Source: Novosphingobium album (ex Hu et al. 2023)
Lineage (GTDB): Bacteria > Pseudomonadota > Alphaproteobacteria > Sphingomonadales > Sphingomonadaceae
Direction: 5' to 3'
Length of the DNA stretch: 64,000 bases
Assembly (NCBI RefSeq): GCF_022832385.1
Contig: NZ_JALHLE010000011.1
Coordinates: forward strand, 62,001 to 126,000
Below, one piece after another: positions 57,664-64,000 of this stretch. Below the pieces are notes generated by a model that was not told the origin of the DNA, searched no databases, and was given only the letters and a program-made list of their open reading frames with translations. Position numbers and translations under genes: made by a program. The first letter of the stretch is position 1. Each line of letters starts with the position of its first letter.

Positions 57664-59109
57664 ATGAATCAGGAGCGCTCCCCCGCCCCGATCGTCGAAA
57701 CCGACGTGCCGGCCCGCCTCGACCGCCTGCCCTGGACGCGCTTTCACTGGCTTGTCGTCGTCGCTCTCGGAATCACCTGGATTCTCGATGGCCTTGAGGT
57801 GACGCTGTCGGGCTCGGTGGCCCCGGCCCTGCGCGAAAGCCCGATGCTGCGTTTCACCGCCGCCGACGTGGGCCTTGCCAACAGCGCCTATCTCGCCGGC
57901 GCCGTGCTGGGCGCCCTGTTCTTCGGCTGGCTGACCGACCGGATGGGCCGCAAGAAGCTCTTCACGATCACCCTGATGCTCTACCTCACAGCCACGGCGG
58001 GCACCGCGCTGACCTGGGACCTGCCCAGTTTCGCACTGATGCGCTTCCTAACCGGTGCCGGGATCGGCGGCGAATACAGCGCGATCAATTCCGCCATTCA
58101 GGAGCTGATCCCCGCCCGCCATCGCGGCTGGACCGATCTCGTCATCAACGGCAGCTACTGGGTCGGCGCGGCAATCGCGGGCAGTCTGGCCGTGATCGTG
58201 CTCGACCCGGCCGTGCTGGACGTGGACAGTGGCTGGCGCTTCGCCTTCCTGTTCGGAGCGCTGACCGGTCTCGCGATCATCTTCCTGCGCCGCCACCTGC
58301 CCGAAAGCCCGCGCTGGCTGATCACCCACGGCCATGCGGACAGGGCCGAGGCGATCGTCGATGCCGTCGAGCAGCGGATCACCGCCTCCGGCCGCGCGCT
58401 CGCCCCGGTGGAGCAGACCGTGCGCCTCAGGGCGCGGCGCTCGACGCCGCTGGGCGAAGTATTCGCGACGCTGCTGCGCACGTACCCGGACCGCGCCGCG
58501 CTCGGCCTGCTGCTGATGGCCTCGCAGGCGTTTCTCTATAACGCGATCTTCTTCACCTACGCGCTGATGCTCAGCGACTTCTACGGCGTGCCGTCCAAGG
58601 ATGTGGGCTGGTACGTTCTGCCGTTCGCGGCGGGCAACGTGCTGGGACCGCTGCTGCTGGGCCGCCTGTTCGACACTGTTGGCCGGCGCCAGATGATCAC
58701 GCTCACCTATGGCGTTTCCGGCGTGCTGCTCGCCGTGACCGGACTGCTGTTCCACCCGGGCATGCTCGACGCGACGACGCAGACGCTGTGCTGGAGTTGC
58801 ACGTTCTTCTTCGCCTCGGCGGCAGCCTCATCCGCTTACCTCACGGTAGCCGAAAGCTTTCCGCTCGAAATCCGCGCGCTGGCCATCGCGCTGTTCTATG
58901 CCATGGGCACCGGGATCGGCGGCGTGCTGGCGCCGTGGCTGTTCGGCGTGCTGATCGAGAGCGGATCGCGCGGGCAGGTTCTGATCGGCTATCTCTTCGC
59001 CGCCGTACTGATGATCATTGCCGCGGCCGCCGCGTGGAAGTTCGGTCTCGCCAACGAGCGCAAGCCGCTGGAACACGTCGCCCGCCCGCTGTCCTGGCAC
59101 GAGGACTGA
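57664..59109 (+). CDS. MFS transporter (sugar/aromatic acid porter type)
   Basis: 481 residues from the ATG at 57664. Twelve predicted helices; the loop 2-3 motif is GWLTDRMGRKKLF, the helix 4 region RFLTGAGIGGEYSAINSAIQELIPARHRG is typical of the sugar-porter/AAHS branch, and a second GRLFDTVGRRQ motif occurs in loop 8-9. An Asp in the first helix (WILDGLEVT) fits a proton symporter. The substrate is unclear: sugar, inositol or aromatic acid. No enzyme gene accompanies it. Confidence 0.94.
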   Translation: MNQERSPAPIVETDVPARLDRLPWTRFHWLVVVALGITWILDGLEVTLSGSVAPALRESPMLRFTAADVGLANSAYLAGAVLGALFFGWLTDRMGRKKLFTITLMLYLTATAGTALTWDLPSFALMRFLTGAGIGGEYSAINSAIQELIPARHRGWTDLVINGSYWVGAAIAGSLAVIVLDPAVLDVDSGWRFAFLFGALTGLAIIFLRRHLPESPRWLITHGHADRAEAIVDAVEQRITASGRALAPVEQTVRLRARRSTPLGEVFATLLRTYPDRAALGLLLMASQAFLYNAIFFTYALMLSDFYGVPSKDVGWYVLPFAAGNVLGPLLLGRLFDTVGRRQMITLTYGVSGVLLAVTGLLFHPGMLDATTQTLCWSCTFFFASAAASSAYLTVAESFPLEIRALAIALFYAMGTGIGGVLAPWLFGVLIESGSRGQVLIGYLFAAVLMIIAAAAAWKFGLANERKPLEHVARPLSWHED

Positions 59110-59117
59110 GCGGAGGT

Positions 59118-60218
59118 TCAGCCCGGCAGAGGCAGATAGCGGCCAAGGCGCGGATCGGCTGGCTCGGCGGTCATGCCCTTTTCCTCCAGCCAGGCGTCAC
59201 TGTAGCAGGTGGAGCGGTAACGGTCGCCGCAATCGCACAGCAGCGTGACGATCGAGCCCTCCTCGCCCGCCGCCGCCATCTCGTCGATGAGCTGCAGGCA
59301 GGCGTGCAGATTGGTCCCGGTGGACGGGCCGCAGCTGCGCCCGAGATAGCGGCTGAGATGCCGCGCCGCATGAAAGCTCGCCGCGTCGGGCACCGCGATC
59401 ATGCGGTCCACCACATCGGGCAGGAACGACGGCTCGACGCGCGGGCGGCCGATGCCCTCGACCAGCGAGACCGTGCCCTGCACCTGCACCACGCTGCGGT
59501 CCGCGAAGTGGCGGTGGAAGACAGATCCCGACGGATCGGCCACGCACAGTCCGGTCTTGTGGCGGCCATAACGCAAATAGCGCCCGATCGTTGCCGACGT
59601 GCCGCCTGTGCCCGCGCCGCACACGATCCAGCGGGGAACGGGATGGTCCTCGCCTTGCATCTGCTGGAAGATGGACACCGCGATATTGTTCGTGCCGCGC
59701 CAGTCGGTGGCACGCTCGGCATAGGTGAACTGGTCGAGATAGTGCCCGCCGCATTCGGCCGCGAGGCGCTCGGCTTCCGCATACATGGTGCGCGGATCGT
59801 CGACCTTGTGGCATCGCGCGCCCTGCTCCTCGATCAGCGCCAGCTTCTCACGGGCGGTGGTGGCAGGGACGACGGCAATATAACGCAGCCCCAACAGGCG
59901 GGCAAAATAGGCCTCCGACACGGCCGTCGAACCGGACGAGGCCTCGATCACCGTGGTGTCCGGGCCGATCCAGCCATTGCACAGGGCATAAAGGAACATC
60001 GAGCGGGCTAGGCGGTGCTTGAGGCTTCCGGTCGGGTGGCTCGATTCGTCCTTGAGATAGAGCGCAATGCCCGGCGCATTCGCCAACGGCACCGGGATCA
60101 GATGCGTGTCGGCCGAGCGCGACTGTTCGGCCGACAGGATACCGACCGCCCGCGCCAGCCATTCACGTGGCGATGGGACGGAGGGGTTGGCGGACTCAGG
60201 AATCTGGACGTTCTGCAC
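59118..60218 (-). CDS. Cysteine-synthase-family PLP-dependent enzyme
   Basis: 366 residues from GTG 60218; TTG 60242 is an alternative, and no ATG exists near the N-terminus. Fold type II features: the PLP Lys in PTGSLKHR (near residue 66), the SSGSTA loop near 95, the glycine-rich phosphate loop [12 protein letters not shown] near 199, and a C-terminal CDCGDRY. It differs from CysK in using SSGSTA instead of TSGNTG, so it belongs to the cystathionine beta-synthase/cysteine synthase-like branch with uncertain substrate. Convergent with the MFS gene. Confidence 0.88.
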   Translation of the reverse strand: MQNVQIPESANPSVPSPREWLARAVGILSAEQSRSADTHLIPVPLANAPGIALYLKDESSHPTGSLKHRLARSMFLYALCNGWIGPDTTVIEASSGSTAVSEAYFARLLGLRYIAVVPATTAREKLALIEEQGARCHKVDDPRTMYAEAERLAAECGGHYLDQFTYAERATDWRGTNNIAVSIFQQMQGEDHPVPRWIVCGAGTGGTSATIGRYLRYGRHKTGLCVADPSGSVFHRHFADRSVVQVQGTVSLVEGIGRPRVEPSFLPDVVDRMIAVPDAASFHAARHLSRYLGRSCGPSTGTNLHACLQLIDEMAAAGEEGSIVTLLCDCGDRYRSTCYSDAWLEEKGMTAEPADPRLGRYLPLPG

Positions 60219-60383
60219 GCCCCGATCTCTGGCAGGCGCCAAGGCAGCCTACAAGCTGCCGATTTCAAAAGCAGGCATGCCGCAAGGGTTCAATGGCCGG
60301 AGCCTTGCCGGCAAGAGGCGCCGCGCCTAGGGGCAGGACCTAGGGCTTCGCGCCAAAGCATGATTTGTTCGAGGGGGAGCGCC

Positions 60384-61151
60384 ATGACCATCCACTTTGA
60401 CTGCACACAATGCGGCAAATGCTGCCAGAACCTGCGGCTTACGCTGAGCGTGGACGAAGCCATTGGCTGGGCCGGGCGCGGCCACACCGTGCAGTTGCTG
60501 ACCGAGGCCCTGCCGTGGGTCAGCGAACCCGACACTGCGGACGCGCGCGTCCTGTACGACCGCGATCGCTCGTTCCCGGCAATGAGCGGTTCAGTCGCGT
60601 TCCGCATCGCGGCGGTTCCGGTGGCTCATCACATCGGCCCCTGCCCGAACCTGCAACCGGACATGCGCTGCAGCAACTATGAACAACGCCCCCGGATCTG
60701 CCGGATCTATCCGCTCGAAAGCAGGCCCTTCATCGGCCTCGACCCCGCAAGCCGGCTTTGCCCGCCCGAGGCATGGGCGCCGGCGTTTCCGGTGCTGGAG
60801 CGCAACGGGAAAATCGCCGATACCGAAACGGCGAACATCGTCGCCGAACACCGGCGAACCGCCGTCGACGACGTGCCAGTGCTCACCATGGCCTGCCATG
60901 CGCTGGGCGTATCCACAGCGGCTTTCGCGAACGAGGGATTTGCCGTCCATACTTTCGATCCGCAGAAACTGGCGGAAGCTCTTCGCGCGGTGCGCGATGC
61001 GAACCCGAACCAGAACGCGCCTGCTCCGCAGCCCTGGACGGTAGCGACCAACCGCCGCTCAACGCTGACCATGCTTGCCGGAGCCGGGTGCGAGGCCGCT
61101 CTCGTGCAACGGGGGGCCGACTATCTCGGCTCGTTCCCCGACGAGCCTTGA
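60384..61151 (+). CDS. YkgJ-family Cys-cluster protein
   Basis: 255 residues from the ATG at 60384 (GAGGGGGAG upstream). The N-terminus FDCTQCGKCCQNLRL holds three of the conserved Cys residues, followed by CPNLQPDMRCSNYEQRPRICRIYP, the second half of the zinc- or iron-binding cluster (UPF0153). Function is unknown; relatives are suspected metal chelators. The C-terminal half is less conserved. Upstream 60219-60383 holds no gene; the next gene, DUF192, is convergent. Confidence 0.9.
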   Translation: MTIHFDCTQCGKCCQNLRLTLSVDEAIGWAGRGHTVQLLTEALPWVSEPDTADARVLYDRDRSFPAMSGSVAFRIAAVPVAHHIGPCPNLQPDMRCSNYEQRPRICRIYPLESRPFIGLDPASRLCPPEAWAPAFPVLERNGKIADTETANIVAEHRRTAVDDVPVLTMACHALGVSTAAFANEGFAVHTFDPQKLAEALRAVRDANPNQNAPAPQPWTVATNRRSTLTMLAGAGCEAALVQRGADYLGSFPDEP

Positions 61152-61161
61152 GGGTAGTCGC

Positions 61162-61650
61162 CTACCACTGCACGGAATCACCGGGCTTGATACCCAGCTC
61201 TTCCGCGCGGCCGCCATTCAGTTCGAGCACCGCGCTGGCCACGCCCGCTGACGGGAGCGGCGTCTCGTCATAAGGCACGGCATTGGCCGCGATGTTGAGG
61301 ATGCGGTGATCGGTGCCGACGAAGATGATGTCGAGGGGGATCACGGTGTTACGCATCCAGAACGCAGCCTTGCGCGGCGGGTCTTCCGGAAAGATCATGC
61401 CTTCGTCCGCGCCCATTGCGGTACGGAACATCAGCCCCTTGGCCTGTTCCGCCTCGGTTTTCGCGACTTCCACACGGAATGCGTGCACCTTGCCACCCGA
61501 TTCCACCGTGAGCGAGGTCACAGGCAGGCCGGACACGGGATGGACAGCCGGCTGCGCCGCCGCGGTGCTGGCGGTGGCTTCGGGCGCATCGCCTGAACAG
61601 GCGACAGTCCCTAGCAGCAGGGCAGCGACAAAAATTCCGGTCAGGCGCAC
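61162..61650 (-). CDS. DUF192 family secreted protein
   Basis: 162 residues with a signal peptide and lipobox-like LLGTVACSG (Cys 19). The DUF192 core is EQAKGLMFRTAMGADEGMIF, KAAFWMRNTVIPLDIIFVG, then AVLELNGGRAEELGIKPGD. Found widely in bacteria and archaea; role unknown. The gene starts immediately after the recX stop (stop at 61651, ATG at 61650), so it is the second gene of a recX transcript. Confidence 0.92.
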   Translation of the reverse strand: MRLTGIFVAALLLGTVACSGDAPEATASTAAAQPAVHPVSGLPVTSLTVESGGKVHAFRVEVAKTEAEQAKGLMFRTAMGADEGMIFPEDPPRKAAFWMRNTVIPLDIIFVGTDHRILNIAANAVPYDETPLPSAGVASAVLELNGGRAEELGIKPGDSVQW

Positions 61651-62196
61651 TCAATCGTCTCCGTAGGCCGACTCGGCCCATTCTTCTGCCTCGCCGGGAT
61701 CGGGCGCATCGACAATCCGGCGCGCAATGTCGAGCGAATGCCCCGCCCGCAACATCGCTGCCAGTTGCTTCTCCCGCGCCGCCCGGTCCGGCGACTCGAT
61801 CGCGAAAGGCCCGAACCGCCGCCGCCGCGCGAGGACCAGCGCCGCACGCCGCTGATCACGCTCGCCAGGGCGTGTCTCCGCGCGCAAGCCTTCTTCGATC
61901 CCGGCTTGCCCCAATGCCTCGCCCACGCGCCGCACGCCATAGCCGCGCCGCAGCAGGCTGCCTGCCTTCATCCGCGCCCACGCGGCATCGTCGACATAGC
62001 CCAGTTCGGCATAGCGGCTGACCAGCGCCTCGACCGGCGGTTGCCCCTCGCCGTCCCAGCCCCGCTCCCGAATCTTGCGCTGGAGATAACCATGCAACCT
62101 GGCTTGCGTCGTGGCAAAACGCGCGACATAGGCCAGCGCCAGTTCCTCCAGGCGCTGGCCATTCAGGGGCTGTGGATTACGACGCTTGACCGACAT
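61651..62196 (-). CDS. recX: RecX-family regulatory protein
   Basis: 181 residues. Alpha-helical three-repeat RecX pattern: LEELALAYVARFATTQARLHGYLQRKIRERG, YAELGYVDDAAWARMKAGSLLRRGYGVRRVGEALGQAGI and a third repeat ending DIARRIVDAP. RecX inhibits RecA filament extension. recA is not adjacent. Divergent from the fatty acyl-AMP ligase gene, with 149 bases between starts. Confidence 0.87.
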   Translation of the reverse strand: MSVKRRNPQPLNGQRLEELALAYVARFATTQARLHGYLQRKIRERGWDGEGQPPVEALVSRYAELGYVDDAAWARMKAGSLLRRGYGVRRVGEALGQAGIEEGLRAETRPGERDQRRAALVLARRRRFGPFAIESPDRAAREKQLAAMLRAGHSLDIARRIVDAPDPGEAEEWAESAYGDD

Positions 62197-62345
62197 CTTG
62201 CCCTATTCGTGCCACACTCCGCTCAGAATGGGGAGTGCGCGTGGGATCATGCGGGTCCGAATGGGCTAACTCCGGTTCAGATTGCACCGGTTAATAGCCC
62301 CGGTTCCGCAAGAATAGTGTTATAACAACAACGGGTTACATACAG

Positions 62346-64000
62346 ATGGCCGACACCGTGAGCATGGTGCCGAACTCCGCACAGGCACTTGCAGCGACGC
62401 CGAACGACGACGCTCTGCCGCGCCGTTTCGCCGATTTCGACACTTTCTGCGAGGCACTCGACTACGCAGCGAAGGGCCTTCGCGGGTTCAATTTCCATGA
62501 TCCGCGCGGCACGCTGACGCGTCCCTACCCCTTCAGCGAACTGCGTGAGGATGCGCTGGCCGTGGCCTATGCGCTGATCGCGCGCGGGGTGAAGCCGGGT
62601 GACCGCATTGCGCTCATCGCCGAGACCGGGCCGGACTTTGCAGCGCTGTTCTGCGCCACGGTCTATGCCGGTGCATGGCCGGTGCCACTGCCGCTGCCGA
62701 CCAGCTTTGGCGGCAAGGACAACTATATCGAACAACTCGCCGTCCAGCTTTCCAGCTCGGACCCGATGATGCTGATCGGGCCGGACGAAATCGCGGCACT
62801 CACATCGGCCGCTGCCGAGCGCCAAGGCTGCGGTCATGCGATCTGGGCCGACTTCGCGACGAAGGACACGGCGCCCTGCGAATTGCCGGTCCTCAGCCCG
62901 GACGACATCTGTTACCTGCAGTATTCGAGCGGTTCGACCCGCTTCCCGCACGGCGTCGCCGTGACGCACCGCCAATTGCTCGCCAACCTCGCCGCGCACA
63001 GCCATGGCATGCAGTTCACCGAGAGCGACCGCTGCATCTCGTGGCTGCCATGGTATCACGACATGGGCCTTGTCGGCTGCTTCCTGTCGATGATCGCCAA
63101 CCAGGTCTCTACCGACTACCTCAAGACCGAAGACTTCGCCCGCCGCCCTCTCGCCTGGCTCGACATGATCAGCCGCAATCCGGGCAACTCGTGCTCCTAT
63201 TCGCCCACCTTCGGCTATGACATCTGCGCGCGGCGAATTTCCAGCCAGAGCAACGTGGCGGACCGGTTCGACCTTTCGCGCTGGCGGATCGCGGGCAACG
63301 GAGCGGACATGATCCGGCCAGACGTGATGCAGAGCTTCGTCAATGCCTTTGCCGACGCCGGCTTCAAGGCCGCCGCGTTCCTGCCGAGCTACGGCCTTGC
63401 CGAAGCGACGCTGGCGGTCACCATCATGCCCCCGGGCGAAGGCATCCGTGTCGAGCTGGTCGAGGAAGAGCGCCTTTCCGGCTCCCCGCGCGATCTGTCA
63501 CGCCCGGCCCGCTACCGCGCCATCGTCAATTGCGGCAAGCCGGTGAAGGACATGGAAGTCGTGATCCGCGGCGAAAAGGGCGAGACGCTGGGCGATCACA
63601 AGATCGGCAAGGTCTGGTGCCGCGGCACCAGCGTGATGCACTCCTACTTCCGCGATCCCGAAGCGACCGCCGAATGCATGGTCGATGGGTGGCTGGACAC
63701 CGGCGACATGGGCTACATGGCCGACGGCTACCTGTTCATCGTCGGCCGCGCCAAGGACATGATCATCATCAACGGCAAGAACCACTGGCCGCAGGATATC
63801 GAATGGGCCGTGGAACAGCTTCCCGGCTTCAACCACGGCGACATCGCGGCGTTCTCAGTGGAGATGGAAAACGGCGAGGAAACGCCTGCCGTGCTGGTTC
63901 ACTGCCGCGTATCCGATCCGGACAAGCGCATCGAACTGCGCGACCAGATCCGCGACAAGGTTCGTTCGATCACCGGCATGAACTGCGTGGTCGAACTGGT
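62346..64000 (+). CDS. Fatty acyl-AMP ligase (FAAL-like), partial at right edge
   Basis: The open frame from the ATG at 62346 continues past the window end (551 codons visible). The N-terminal adenylation domain has YLQYSSGSTRFPHGVAVTH near residues 197-215, SWLPWYHDMGLVG near 235, LPSYGLAEATLAV, WLDTGDMGYMADGYLFIVGRAKDMIIINGKNHWPQDIE. The FAAL group, unlike acyl-CoA ligases, hands the acyl-AMP to an acyl carrier protein in polyketide or lipid synthesis; the FAAL-specific insertion cannot be confirmed by eye. No strong ribosome site is visible. Confidence 0.9.
   Translation, partial: MADTVSMVPNSAQALAATPNDDALPRRFADFDTFCEALDYAAKGLRGFNFHDPRGTLTRPYPFSELREDALAVAYALIARGVKPGDRIALIAETGPDFAALFCATVYAGAWPVPLPLPTSFGGKDNYIEQLAVQLSSSDPMMLIGPDEIAALTSAAAERQGCGHAIWADFATKDTAPCELPVLSPDDICYLQYSSGSTRFPHGVAVTHRQLLANLAAHSHGMQFTESDRCISWLPWYHDMGLVGCFLSMIANQVSTDYLKTEDFARRPLAWLDMISRNPGNSCSYSPTFGYDICARRISSQSNVADRFDLSRWRIAGNGADMIRPDVMQSFVNAFADAGFKAAAFLPSYGLAEATLAVTIMPPGEGIRVELVEEERLSGSPRDLSRPARYRAIVNCGKPVKDMEVVIRGEKGETLGDHKIGKVWCRGTSVMHSYFRDPEATAECMVDGWLDTGDMGYMADGYLFIVGRAKDMIIINGKNHWPQDIEWAVEQLPGFNHGDIAAFSVEMENGEETPAVLVHCRVSDPDKRIELRDQIRDKVRSITGMNCVVEL

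Noticed and set aside
1-64000. Insertion sequences, integrases, CRISPR arrays or rRNA genes
   Set aside because: No transposase or recombinase motifs, no regularly spaced repeats with spacers, and no rRNA-like sequence were seen; tRNA genes at 40225 and 55715 show no adjacent integrase or duplicated 3' end that would mark an attachment site.

Overview
The window looks like chromosome from a high-GC alphaproteobacterium of the Sphingomonadales (Novosphingobium/Sphingobium-like). Support comes from the TonB-dependent receptors with an EIVVTA-type N-terminus, the abundance of SDR, SnoaL and Rieske catabolic proteins, a separate NDUFA12-like complex I subunit, DUF3297, DUF2155, and the gene complement around der, serS, rimO, secE/nusG and rplK/rplA. 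This is inferred from gene content only; no rRNA is present and the genus is not fixed.

Positions 1 to about 36.1 kb are an accessory catabolic region made of many short, mostly divergent operons. It holds five Rieske oxygenase alpha subunits (one cut by the left edge), one stand-alone Rieske ferredoxin, three TonB-dependent receptors, six intact SDRs and one truncated SDR, four zinc-independent MDR reductases, four SnoaL/NTF2-like proteins, two EthD-domain proteins, a VOC protein, a xylose-isomerase-like TIM barrel, a ThuA-like protein, two FAD_binding_2 flavoproteins (one resembling 3-ketosteroid delta1-dehydrogenase), an acyl-CoA synthetase, a TetR regulator and a LysR regulator. No oxygenase beta subunit, flavin/ferredoxin reductase or ring-cleavage dioxygenase was recognised. 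A plausible reading is TonB-driven uptake of a hydrophobic polycyclic or alicyclic compound (steroid- or terpenoid-like), several Rieske hydroxylations, SDR/flavoprotein oxidations, MDR enone reductions and CoA activation. The substrate is unknown. At 18.1-22 kb there is a clear scar of tandem module duplication and deletion: a truncated SDR fused to the relic 3' end of a Rieske gene.

Positions 36.3-50.5 kb are mainly core genome: der, a secreted CHAP protein, a decayed flavin monooxygenase gene, DUF3297, tRNA-Val(CAC), a DUF2892 protein, a CmcJ-like oxidoreductase, serS, surE, a LysM/degenerate-LytM (NlpD-like) protein, a TrkA-N potassium channel, a DUF1761 protein and rimO. These are followed by two tandem small-RNA-like transcription units with matching promoters and UUCG terminators, a cinA-type gene, a chorismate-lyase-like hypothetical and a TauD/TfdA dioxygenase.

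Positions 50.6-57.6 kb carry the translation/transcription block rplK-rplA and secE-nusG with tRNA-Trp(CCA). It is split by an acyltransferase gene holding one in-frame amber codon and by a large membrane protein gene. After it come aat (overlapping antisense with a DUF2155 gene) and the NDUFA12-like gene. Positions 57.6-64 kb carry an MFS transporter, a cysteine-synthase-like PLP enzyme, a YkgJ-type Cys-cluster protein, DUF192, recX and the 5' part of a fatty acyl-AMP ligase that runs off the right edge. No transposase, integrase, CRISPR array or rRNA gene was found.
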